Origin: Celoporthe dispersa
Taxonomy: Eukaryota > Ascomycota > Sordariomycetes > Diaporthales > Cryphonectriaceae
Direction: 5' to 3'
Assembly: GCA_016584495.1 (NCBI GenBank)
Contig: WAID01000006.1
Location: 310,001-374,000 of the forward strand
Length of the DNA: 64,000 bases
In this document: piece by piece, positions 21,970-32,674 of the stretch
Position numbering within the stretch: position 1 is the stretch's first letter
Layout of the letters: each line of letters begins with the position of its first letter
Program-made: the position numbers and the translations under genes
The notes under the pieces: model-generated
The model's input: only the letters and a program-made list of their open reading frames with translations
The model's database searches: none
Told to the model about the DNA's origin: nothing

Positions 21970-24180
21970 TTACACCACGACTGCACCCTGCTGCACGCCG
22001 ATCGGCACAGCATTCTGTACGCCACTTTGTGCAGTAGCCTGTACACCACTCTGCAGGTCAATGGGCACAGCAGCTTTGACTACCTCAAAGCCTTTCCAGG
22101 TCTTGAGTGCGTCCCTGATCTCATCCTTATACTTTGGGATCCCAGCCGCATAGTTGACCTGCTCGAACGCCTTCCCAGGAACAGATCCTCCCACTGCGCA
22201 ACGGCTGGTCAGCATTATCACTTCTAACTCTCAAGCACTTTGTGTGAGGGGAGATCTGTAGGGGTCGTTCAGGACGGGCTCAACTCACTATACGTGCTCC
22301 GCGTCGTGGGGAACAGCGTCTGGTTACTCAGGTCATTGATGTGATCCTTCCAGGCCTTGGTCGCCTCCTGCGTGGCATCAATATACTTGACACCCTGCCT
22401 CTGCATCTTGGTGATGGCGTCTGCGATCCAGCGGCCTTGGACCTCGACCGTTGCCGGTCCGTTCGATAGGAGCGTAGGTGCGTGAGGTCCGTACATGTGG
22501 AACATGTTTGGGTACCCCGACACGGTGGTTCCCAGATACGTATTGGCCGCGGCTTGCCACTCAGATGCCAGCTGGGTCGAACGGACGCTGTTCAGGCCCA
22601 TCTGGGTCATGCCGCCGGTCGTGATGTCCTACGACTCAAGACAGTCAGACAGAAGAGGTCTGCGGTGGTGGGATCGAGGACACATAGGAGGGGACAACAA
22701 CTCACAAATCCAGTGGCGATGGCAATAGCATCCACGTCGTAGTGGGTACCATCTTCCAGGATGATTCCCGTCTCGTCAAACGCCTTGATCGCATTCTTGC
22801 TGACATCGACCACCTCCACAGTCTCCCGGTCCAGCACCTCATAGTAGCACTGCTCGAGACACGGCCGCTTGATGCCGAAATAGTGAGGCATCTCGAGCGG
22901 TGCCAGCATGTCTCGCTTCTTGGGATCAGTGATGCGCTCGCGGACCTTCTTGGCCCAGAAGTTATACGCCTCGGTATTGGCCTCGCCGTTCTTCAGCAGG
23001 TCCTTGTAGTTGGCCAGCCAGAAGGTGAAGCCGCCGGTGTCCCAGAGCGTCTGGTAGAACGCCTCCCGCTCCTCGGCCGTGTCGTCAAAGGTCTGCCTCT
23101 CGATGAAGTCCTGCTCCGGTGTTAGTTTATACTTTTAAGCACCAGGGCACTGCTGATTACCCACATATAGAAGTCCGGCGAAGCTCCTCTCGCGCATCTC
23201 AAAGAGCCGGCGGTACCAGTGCTTGGAGGCATTCTGCTCCTCGGCCGTCAGGGGCTTCCTGCCCATAGGCAGAGCCAGGTTCGGCGTCCTCTGGAAGACA
23301 GTCAGCCTTCCGGCGGCCAGAGCCCACTCTTGGCTGATCTGCACGCCCGAGGCGCCTGTGCCGATGACAGCGCAGCGCTTGCCCTTGACGTCGACGTCCT
23401 CCTCTGGCCAGAAGGAAGAGTGGTGCAGGACGCCCTGGAACTTGTCCATGCCGGGCCAGTCCGGAATGTATCGCTTCGCAGCCTGTACGGGAGACGAGGG
23501 TGACGACGACGTGTGGTCAGTAGATGCGGACAACGTTGCATGGTGGTCAGGCCCCTGGGAGCAAAGTTGGAAAAAGAACACTTACAAATCCAGATCCGAG
23601 GATCAAGAATCTACACTTGCTCGTGCGGCCGTCTGCCGTCTCCACGGTCCACTTCCCAGCCTCCTTGTCAAAGTTGGCTCCTATCACGACGGTATGGAAC
23701 GAGCAGTCCTTCTTGATCTGCAAGACCTTGTCCACATGGTCGAAGTAGGCTCGGATCTCCTTGTAGTCGGGGTAGTTGGTGGTCCAGTTCCAGGTCTCGT
23801 ACACTTCAGGCCACGAGAACTCATACTCCGGGACGGCTGAGTCAACGCGCGCCCCGGGGTAGCAGTTGAACCTCCAGGTCCCGCCCAGATCATCGCCGGC
23901 CTCGAAGATGATGGCCTTGAGGCCGCGCTCACGGAGCGTCTTGAGCATGAAGACGCCGCCTGGGGGGGGGAAGGGCTGCTGTGTTAGTAGATTGATATGC
24001 TCGAAGCGTGCCTGGGAGACACTCACTGAACCCTCCTCCGACGATGATGGCCTCTACGTCAAGGTTGTCTGCGTATGGTCCAGCTTTCTCTCCATGGCGG
24101 GCGGAATAATCGGTGAGGCTCGTCTTAAACTTGGTCCCAGCCGTGGAAGGCGGAACGGCGGAGGTGGGTGGCCCGCCCAT
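21970..24180 (-). CDS. Flavin-dependent Baeyer-Villiger monooxygenase
   Basis: This is a class B flavoprotein that inserts oxygen next to a ketone using FAD and NADPH. Six exons in transcription order, 24027-24180, 23586-23959, 23165-23482, 22706-23110, 22289-22628 and 21970-22193, give 604 aa. Visible motifs are the FAD-binding GGGFSG (residues 48-53), the type I BVMO fingerprint FQGVLHHSSFW (pattern FxGxxxHxxxW) and the NADPH-binding GTGASG. A late IATGF segment is also typical. It resembles cyclohexanone/steroid-type BVMOs; the substrate cannot be read from sequence. The C-terminal tail has three spaced GVQ repeats and ends in Val-Val-Val. The ATG at 24180 is the first available and has a CACCATGG context. 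It is divergent from the serine hydrolase, so co-regulation is plausible. Confidence 0.92.
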
Positions 24181-25634
24181 GGTGAGTATCAAAGTACTAT
24201 ATTTTGACGGTGACGACTAGTTAAGATACAAAGGGATTATGTAGCCTAGTTGTTTCTCTCAACCTGATATCGTAAGTAACAGGCTGTGATCGAGGAGACA
24301 AGTAGACTATGGGAACAGTAAACCAAGCGCAGAGAAGCTTGGGGACAATAACTCTTCGTCAACAAGAAAGGCTCTGGCCGCCGCTGGTCATTAAATAGGC
24401 AGTTTCCCTCACACACCAGAACAAGCAAATTTCCCCGCATCTTACAAGATTGCAGGTGAAACCAATCGTTACGAGCCCGCACGAACGGAGCATCTTTGCC
24501 CACTCCCTCTCGTGTCCTCCTCATCCCCAGATTTTGCAAAGATCTGCATACCCCATATTCTCCTCACATAGCAAGATCCAATAGAGCGAGCGGGGGCCTA
24601 AGGTTCCTCGACTAGACTGCGAATACACGCACCTCGAATTCCAAGTCTACCGAATGTGCTGCTGCTGTGTGACTTTTGTCTCGAAGAATCATCCCGTCAT
24701 AATTAATTCCTTTATTGAACGATGGCCTCTCCCGGGTGAGAGGCCCTTGATAGACTGCTTGTCTGCCATCACAATAAAATGGGCTGCGGACCAACATGCA
24801 TGCGCATATCTCGGGCTGTCTCCCGGTGCCGAATTACCTAGGTAGCAGTGCGGAGAGTGAAGCAACACCTCAGCTGCGAATCCAACCGGCTTTCCAAGTC
24901 AAGTAAACCGGTGTTCATGGTGTGGCACATCTCCTGGGTAGTGTGACCATTCTCCATGCTCTTCTTCGTCGCCCTACTCCTCCTCCTCGGCTCTGGGATG
25001 TATTTACGCATAATTACCGGTTACCTCAGCTGTGCCAACTTGTTTTATCTCCGGCGTTAGGCTCAAGAGGGCACAATTTGACAAAGTATCTATCTCGCAT
25101 TCTCTGCTGCGTAACGAGACTAAGTAGACACCCTGACGAGAAAGCGAGCGTGGAGGCGATGGCGCCTCCGAAGAAGTGTCATCAATTGGAAACTGCCTTG
25201 CGGATTCAGCGGGCAGTTTGGTGATATCCTTGGCGTCCTACTGGTAATAGTATTATGCCATGTTACTATGCTTTCCATTTTCTCTCTAGGGCACACCACA
25301 GGTATTTACTCTTTTCTGGTTGCCAAGCCGTCTCACCAGGCGTGCAGTCATGGTGCACAGGAAGGATGGTTTACCCTGCAAAGTATAATATTCTCGTGGT
25401 GTGTGGCGTTTCCTAATTATATCTTTTCCGGCCCTTCCTATCCTGTCCATCCTATGGCCGGCTCCCAGCTGAAAGGTCCTTCTGTTCCCAGCTACTTCCT
25501 TCAGGCTAGAAAGACGCGGGGAAAGGTTATCATCTTTCACTCTTCACCTCTAGACTTACCGACAAGCGAGAGATTATAGGAATTAACTATACATACGTCC
25601 ACGGAAACCACTACAAAAGCAAGCCTTGGTAATT
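24181..25634. promoter_or_regulatory. Divergent promoter region of BVMO and serine hydrolase
   Basis: This is a 1.45 kb intergenic region. It contains the perfect 10-bp palindrome TACCTAGGTA at 24835-24844. Only short ORFs without family resemblance occur. It is more AT-rich than the neighbouring coding sequence. Confidence 0.45.
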
Positions 25635-27075
25635 ATGCCTGCCTTTAGCCAGCAGACCATCGACAAGCTCCGCTCCACCATCGACGCCGCTTGTCTTGAC
25701 CCCCTCAACGGGCTGCCAGGCACTACCGTGGTCGTCGTGGGCAAGGATGGCAAGGAGCTGTTTGCTCACTCTGCTGGGCGCCGCGGGGTGGCCAGCCCCG
25801 AGGACATGACGCTCGAGTCTGTCTTCTGGATCGCGTCTTGCACCAAGCTGGTGACCGGCATCGCCTGCATGCAGCTTGTCGAGAAGGGGCAGCTGAGGCT
25901 CGACGACATTGAGCAGGTCGAGAGCCTCTGTCCTGAGCTCAAGACGCTCAAGGTGCTACGGAAGGACGGGACCCTGGAGGACAAGGAGAAGCCGATCACG
26001 CTGCGGATGCTCCTGACCCACACGGCCGGGTTTGGATACTCGTTCTTCAACGAGAGACTGAGGGACTGGGGCTATCCCGCTGGGGTAGATGAGTTCAGCG
26101 GCAGAATGGAAGACATGATCTTGCCATTGCTGTTTCAGCCCGGTCAGGGCTGGGAATATGGCGTACGTTCTTCTGTTCCACGTCTTGATTTCTGGTGAGG
26201 GACATGCCGGTGTTTTTAATTCTCACAACTCAATAACAATAATTGCAGGTCGGCATCGACTGGGCCGGAATTGCCCTCGAGAGGATCACGGGCATGTCCC
26301 TCAACGACTACATGACCAAGAACATCTTTGCGCCCCTGGGTATCAAAGACATGTCGATGTTTCCAACACCAGAGATGAAGGCCAAGCTGGCTTTCATGCA
26401 GCAGCGTTCTCCCGACGGGTCTCTGAGCCCGAGGGATCACCTCTGCGGTCACCGCTGGTCGTCCAGGGAAAGGAGCAAGTCTCGCAGTGCTCGAACAGCG
26501 GTGGCGGAGGCCTGTTTGCCAGGCCTCAGGAGTACTGCAGTGAGTTATTCTTCTCCATCTAGGTTGCTGCTCTTGGGTGCTGTCGTCCTTTGCCAACCCT
26601 CTTGTCGTAACAATCCGGCCATGTGTTGACTGGAAGCGCAGAAATCCTGGCGACCCTTCTCAACCAGGGGAGATCCCCCACGACAGACGCCGAGATTCTC
26701 AAGCCCTCGACGGTCGCCCAGATGTTCGAGAACCAGATCCCAGACTTCCCCAACTACGGCCGCCAGTGCATTCCCGCGGCGAAGCCAGATCTGACAAATA
26801 AAATTCCTGAAATCTACCCCGTCTCGGGCGACACTCCACAGGGCTGGGGCCTCACCTTCATGCTCCCCAATGGCGGGTTGACCGGGCGCAGTGCGAACAC
26901 GGCGAACTGGGCCGGGCTCGCAAATCTGTACTGGTGGTGTGATCCAGACCACGGCATCGCTGGCATGGTCGCCACGCAGATCTTGCCCTTCTGTGATGCA
27001 AAGGTGCTTCAACTTTGGGCAGAGGTCGAGATCGAGGCATATGCTGGGCTCCGTGGTGCTGAGTCTACTAGCTAG
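25635..27075 (+). CDS. SxxK serine hydrolase (beta-lactamase/transesterase family)
   Basis: This belongs to the class C beta-lactamase-like family, which includes EstB esterases and the LovD-type acyltransferases of fungal pathways. Exons are 25635-26162, 26249-26539 and 26642-27075, about 417 aa after adding one base. The catalytic tetrad is SCTK (Ser68 and Lys71). THTAGFGYSF and later a GGGGLFARPQEY segment (analogue of the third motif) follow. The break is at 26440-26441, where one C is missing: downstream residues LRSPLVVQGKE and the GGGG motif then return to frame. The intron 2 junction (TGCA|GTGAGT..GCGCAG|AA) yields Cys-Lys-Ile-Leu. Acyl transfer versus hydrolysis cannot be decided by sequence alone. 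It lies between two flavoenzymes. Confidence 0.88.
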
Positions 27076-27321
27076 GGGCTCCAAGGGGGATAAATTTCTT
27101 GGTCCTTATTCAGCCCGCCGTGTATTCTCAGTTATCTGTCTGGGCCTCCTCCCTCTGGTTACAGTCAACATTCTTGTCATTGTAGTGCAACAGCCTCAAC
27201 TTCCAACAGTCCTAGTCACGGAACTCCCTCTGTAGCTACTGGCCTCTCGGTCTCGCAGCCTACATAGAGACTGTCCCTGCCCATCAAGTGCCCATGCCAA
27301 CGCTCACAGGCTTCCGTAGCA

Positions 27322-28929
27322 TCAAGTCCCGACAGGCCGGACACTCTGTGGGTTATGAAATACATCATCTGGATCCCATTTCGACTTGAGGGTCCGCAAG
27401 GCCGGTAGATTTGACTCCCAATACTGTTCCTGGGGCACACCCGAAATGTTCAGATCCACGTACCCGGGATACGTTCCCCTCCCCGTAGCGTTCAGAGGCA
27501 GTGTCTCCACCAGGTTGCGATGGAAGTTGGTCAGAAAGGACCATGTCTCGTTGGAGACGGCCACGGCATCGACGGCGTAGGACTGGTAGAACATGATCTT
27601 GTTGCGGTGTGCAAATGCAGTGGCATGCGTGGGGACCTCGGCCACAGCACCGCCTGCAGAATCAAAGATGATGAACCAGAGGAGCGTGTCCTTGGGCTGC
27701 GACTCGAGGTACTGAAATACCTTTGTGGCGGAGTCCTCGGACAGGATATCCTGCTGACGGAAACCAAGGCTCTTGGAGTAGAAGTGGGTGGGCGTGTTGG
27801 TCAGGTACAGCGCCTCCTGCTCGGTCCAGGCTGTGATCGAACCAAGCCAGTCGGTGAACACGACCGTTCCGTTCTGAGGAAGCCGTGAGATGATCCCGGA
27901 TTCGTTCCACTCGGCCGCTGAGCCATAGAACGTGCCCGTGATGGTGACCCCTGACGGCGAGATGGCCAGCTGGCTCCCGAAGCGACGATCGAGGCTGGGA
28001 TCCGCGATGAGGTCCTGCCACTGGATGTACGAGTCCGCCAGCTTGCTCGGCTCAACACCAAAGGTAAAGTCGAACGTGAACTGCGCCACTTCGCCTGGCT
28101 CCGGGTGTGTTCTCATGACGAACTCGGTGATGATCCCAAAGCTGGCGCCAGCCCTCGGACTCCCTGATACCATTTATTCGCGGTCAGCACTCCCTGAGCG
28201 GTAAGTATTACCCTCGGCCTATAATCAAGACCTCTCATGGCTGAGGAGACGCACATAGAATATGTCAGAGTTGAGGTCTTCATTCGCACGTAGAATGGTG
28301 CCATTAGCAGTGACCACCTCGACCTCCACGACATGATCAAGCGCAGTCCCCCACATTCTGGACATCGGCCCAAGGCCGCCCTGATTTTTCCAATCTGTCA
28401 GCCAGCTTTCAATATAGAGTCACCCGCTCTCTCTCTCTCTCTCTCTCTTCACCTCTTGCACCCGACTTACCACAGTGGCGTGACCACCAATTCCTACGCC
28501 GGGGCATACACCATGGGCAAAAGCGCGACCAGTCTTGTGCAAGTTCCGATCGACATCGCCCAGCGTCATGCCAGCGCCGATGGTAGCATACCAGGTTGTC
28601 TCGTTCATGCTGTAGCCCTGCAGGTTGGTCATGTCCACCGCAACAGCTCCGTCTCCCAGACCAAAGTTGGCGTACGAGTGTCCTCCGGATCTGGCTTGAA
28701 CCTTGACGCCGTTGTCGACAGCGCACTGCACGATGGCTGCGACATCTTGGGTTGAGTTTGGGCGGATCACAGCTGTCGGGGTGACATCGATGGCGAGGTT
28801 GTAGGCTTTGACCCACTCGACCTGGTAAAGAGGGTCAAGGTCACTGGCGTATGCCACGCAGCTGGACCGACCGGCACAGACACCATTGAGGCAGTCTTGT
28901 AAAGACGTGAGTACAGTGAGATTGACCAT
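27322..28929 (-). CDS. BBE-like FAD-linked oxidoreductase, bicovalent type
   Basis: This is an oxidase of the berberine-bridge/glucooligosaccharide oxidase family. Exons in order are 28471-28929, 28255-28380 and 27322-28163, about 475 aa after adding one base. SGGHSYA supplies His84 and HGVCPGVG supplies Cys142, the two residues that covalently hold FAD in bicovalent members. GGLGPMSRMWG follows, and the C-terminus has the family motif for the BBE domain (YWESNLPALRTLKSKWDPDDVFHNPQS). The frame breaks at the GGG run at plus-strand 28152-28154; adding one G turns the junction into FYGVRGAGASFG, which matches the family's FWALRGAGASFG. I see no signal peptide at the chosen ATG and no signal-like exon upstream, so it may be cytosolic. 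Substrates of this family range from sugars to alkaloid intermediates. Confidence 0.87.
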
Positions 28930-29653
28930 ACTGTAAGCACTTCTCCTGTTAGCAGCAACAGCAAATGTCTCTTCTGTATGTTGTCCAGCAGAGTGGAGTT
29001 TTTCAAGGCTCTTTTATGGAAAATTAGTAAATTCTGAGGTCGGTGGCCACAGCTCGAAGGACAGACGGGTGCTTTCTCTACGCCCGTTCTCCAGAGTGAT
29101 ACCATTCATTGTTTGCTTTTTGTTGTTCCTCCTCCTCCTCTTTATACATGACGGGCGTTGTAATACTTTCTTCGTCATGTGCTCCCATTCCAATATATTA
29201 CTGGATGCGGGGGTGGAAACATGTGCTAGTTGCACATGCAAAAGCCGTCAGGCTTGTGCTATCTGTATATTAGCCAAATAACATGTATATATATCAAGAC
29301 TCACCTCTTTAGCCTGTCTCCATATTAAAATCATGTCACTTGCTACGTCTAGTGGAACGAGAATGACCTTGGCTTCGGAGGACTTTGCCGCAAACCCGCT
29401 CAATACAAGGCTCAAGTCACCTCAGTACTCTCTCTGAACACTTGAGGCGCATCCTCTAGGGGGGTAATTGAATATGATTGGTAGATTGTGACAAGAAAAC
29501 TATTATCTAGCAGATCTTGTAATAATAACAAATATAATCACAATAAGAATTCAAATTGACTCTATTCTATTGTCAGTCTCTTATGGTATCCAGGATCCTT
29601 TCCCCTTCCCCGTCTCTCGCCGGCCAGCCGGCTCCTGACAGCCACCCAGCTAC
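28930..29653. other. Intergenic, partly AT-rich
   Basis: This contains the BBE promoter side and the amidoligase 3' side. The stretch 29465-29570 is clearly AT-richer than the rest of the window. No gene or repeat family was recognised. Confidence 0.45.
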
Positions 29654-31048
29654 TCACTTCAACTGGCCGTTCTCCTGTACATCAGGATGCTTCTTGATAA
29701 TAATCTTCTGCAGGCGGTCGATCAGTCTACACAGCCCAATATCAGCTAGGAAGTTGAAAACATCGTAGGAAGGGGTCCAGTCCTCTCCCCTGGCTATTGT
29801 GACGTCCGCTTGCGCACACTTCAGGATGACAGACCAGAAAGTGTCGAGTCCAGTAGAACAGGCAAACTCACACAGCCCGATAGCGAGTTTCGCAAAGACG
29901 ATGATCTCCTCTGCGTCGACAGTTGCGGCTGCCTGTCGGAACTCGACCGTCCTCTTGGTGCCGCTGCCGATGTGTGGGAAGGGCTGTTGGTCATAATTAG
30001 TAAAGCTATAGGCCGGCTTTGAGGAGGCGTGAGGGGCCTTCATCAGCCGAGCGACAGCTTCAGGCTGGGTGGCAGAGAGGAGCTCCTCCACGCACCCGAG
30101 AATGCTCCGGGGCGAGTGGAGTCTGGTGGCAGCATTTCCAGGACACCTGAGCTTCGAGCCTAGCTCGACAGGGTAGCTAGTCAGTGTCCCCTGAGGGATG
30201 ATGCGATGGAATGACCTCCAGCTGCTGCGGCTGGAGAGCCTGCTGCCCTGAAGAGGCCGCATGACTTTCTGCGGAACCTCATCGTCCGGCAGAGATCCAT
30301 CCGTCAGCATGGTAGTGGCGGTCTCGGCGCTCAGACCCTGCGCAACATCAGAGAACAGGCGACTGCTCACACAAAACCGATTCTGCTTGCGGCTCTCGGG
30401 GTGTAGCTGGACCAAGAGAGGGTCAGCGGCCAGTAACAGCGCAGCCATGTTGCGTAGGTCTTGGACGGCGATCTGGTTGGGACCCTGCCCGTAGTGCACA
30501 TGCAGGCCACATGTCGAGGGGGTCAGGACCCAGTATCGCGTCTTCAAGACCTCGCAGATTTTTCTGATCTCATCGAAGCTCTCACTCTCGTTCCAGAGAG
30601 CCGGGGACGCCACCTCAATGCCCACCCATTGGCACCCCAGATACTCACCAGAGGCGAGCAGGTTGTCCGGCAGCCCGATCGAAGCATCTGGCTTTGCAGC
30701 CCAGTGCTGGTATTCTAGCAAGTGGCGATGATCCTGTGCCTCCTCTGCTGAAGTCGAGACCTCATTCGGTACCAGGACTCTCGCCTTGGAGGAAAGAATG
30801 CTCAGACAACTGTCCAGCGTTGCCTGGACGTGGTCAAGACAGTAAGTGTCTCTCTCCCATCGATTGTTCTTCTCTTCTGGAATCAGTATCGCCTCGCCGG
30901 GCTGGCCGGCGAGCTCCTCCGGGACAGAACGAGCTCTGTCCGATTCCGATCGCACAGCGACGAGGAATTCCAGCTCGACCCCGAAGCTAGACCTGGTCTG
31001 TCGGTCCTGCTGCAGGAGCTTCTTGCGGAGGTTGAGGAAAGAGAACAT
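29654..31048 (-). CDS. Amidoligase-family protein (GCS/glutamine synthetase-like fold)
   Basis: This is a single-exon protein of 464 aa. It begins with FGVELEFLV (Glu25, Glu27) and contains WVGIEVASP around residue 140, CGLHVHYG (His183, His185) and a late VEFRQAA motif. This order is that of the putative amidoligase family (Pfam Amidoligase_2), which is related to glutamate-cysteine ligase and glutamine synthetase and is predicted to join a carboxylate to an amine using ATP. The paired Glu and His residues would hold metal and nucleotide. To my knowledge fungal members have no proven reaction. It has no membrane segment or signal peptide. It lies next to the BBE oxidase and the MFS transporter, which suggests a biosynthetic or modifying role. 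The family call is from motifs read by eye. Confidence 0.75.
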   Translation of the reverse strand: MFSFLNLRKKLLQQDRQTRSSFGVELEFLVAVRSESDRARSVPEELAGQPGEAILIPEEKNNRWERDTYCLDHVQATLDSCLSILSSKARVLVPNEVSTSAEEAQDHRHLLEYQHWAAKPDASIGLPDNLLASGEYLGCQWVGIEVASPALWNESESFDEIRKICEVLKTRYWVLTPSTCGLHVHYGQGPNQIAVQDLRNMAALLLAADPLLVQLHPESRKQNRFCVSSRLFSDVAQGLSAETATTMLTDGSLPDDEVPQKVMRPLQGSRLSSRSSWRSFHRIIPQGTLTSYPVELGSKLRCPGNAATRLHSPRSILGCVEELLSATQPEAVARLMKAPHASSKPAYSFTNYDQQPFPHIGSGTKRTVEFRQAAATVDAEEIIVFAKLAIGLCEFACSTGLDTFWSVILKCAQADVTIARGEDWTPSYDVFNFLADIGLCRLIDRLQKIIIKKHPDVQENGQLK

Positions 31049-32674
31049 CGTGATGGATTGGCGGATCTCAGATCCGTGTCTCCGGGCTGGTGTCTCTTAT
31101 TGATGGCGAGAAGAAGGTTGATTGAGTGGCTGGCTGGTTGATACTGTTGCAGCGCCTGTTCGTCCGTGGCTCGGTGTGTGGGCATTCTTATAAGCTTCGA
31201 CACAGACAGCATCCAGATGTCGTAACTTTGAGCATTGTTAATGATTCACAGCGGAACAATGGGTCTGAAAGGACTACTATGGTGTCTGTATTATGTTCAA
31301 GCCCTCTGTCTCCAGCACACAATACTTTTGTTGTGCCTTTGTAATGTCTCAAAGGAAGTCTAAACAACCACGACCCAGCGGTCTCAGGCTAGGCCATCCT
31401 TCTTGAGTGGTGATCTGCATATGCTGTCACAACAGATAAAATCCTGGACAGCAGGAATATCCTTTTTCTTGCTTGTAATAGAGCATTTATCACTGGCTTA
31501 TATGCTCGAGACCACAAGCTCCATATCCCCAGAAGGGCTTTTCTTTTTCTCTACACCTCGGCTGTAGTCGGCCGTAGCTGAATTTCTAGAACAGAGAGGC
31601 CCCGAGACTTAAAAAGTCCACGCAATACTCCAAGTGGCTGCTGGAGTACAATGTGGTTCCTGAGGCAATGGTTTCCTGAATCGGTGACAGAGCAGTCTCT
31701 GATTGGTTATTCTGGGTATCTCAGGTACTTGCCAAGCTTGCTTAAATAAAAAAAATAAAGAAGTAAAGAAAATTTCGCCTGGGATGCAGATGCATGCGCA
31801 CACGTGGCGCTCTAGGGTCCCCCCTCCTATAGCAAGGGTAAGACAAGAGGAAAGGAGGAAATAAACAAGGAGGTAAGGATGAGGAGAACGGAGAAGAATA
31901 TACTAAGTTGAAGGAGGAGTAAAGGAAGAAAGCCTCGGAAGTCGGTCAGCAACCCACAAGTGGAGGAATCAAGCAAGACTTTGGATGGAGTATTGCTCGC
32001 CTGGAGCAAGGGAATGGGCAAGATCACACATGGTTGTCATCCACCAAATCGTTTATTACTGGCCAGGTGATATAACGTGTGCCTCACGTCTTCTCGCAAA
32101 CTGTTGAGAACGTCGATCCTACGAACTTGCCCTGGCTACAAATTCTTCCCTGTCCAGGTAGTAATTCATACATTCACACGGACCGAAGTAGGAGGAGCAG
32201 CTATCCACTTTCCAAGAATCCTCTCTGCCCAGGCTCCCAGACACGCAAGGTAGGTTTACGTTACGTCTAGCTATAGTCTTGGCAGAGAAAATTTGCAGCT
32301 CGGCCGAAGCCAACTGATCGACGAAAATCGGGCGACTGTCCACTTTGTCGACTCGTGATCCGAGACATCACGATTGATAAGATTAGGAATGGAGTGACCC
32401 GCACACATTATGTCCACTTTGTTGCGACCTGAGCAATCACCATGCCACTTGTGGAAAATCTGATAATCTCTGCCGCCGAGGGTGGTGGGACCTGGGAGTT
32501 CTTGGACGGCCTGGGCTCACCTGGGCAGCAGAAGCTTACACCGGTGTGCCCAGAATGGATTTTTTTGGGCTCAACAGTCTATAAAACTCGTGCAGATCCC
32601 CCGCTGGAGCCGCCAGGAGGAGGCGTCTGTTGTACAGTGACCAGCCTGCAGGAAGAATCTCGGACGTCGACAGT
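31049..32674. promoter_or_regulatory. Divergent promoter region of amidoligase and MFS genes
   Basis: This is a 1.6 kb intergenic region with only short, unrecognised ORFs. The region just before 32675 (from about 32570) contains a TATA-like TATAAAA at 32579-32585, 90 bp upstream of the MFS start. Confidence 0.5.
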
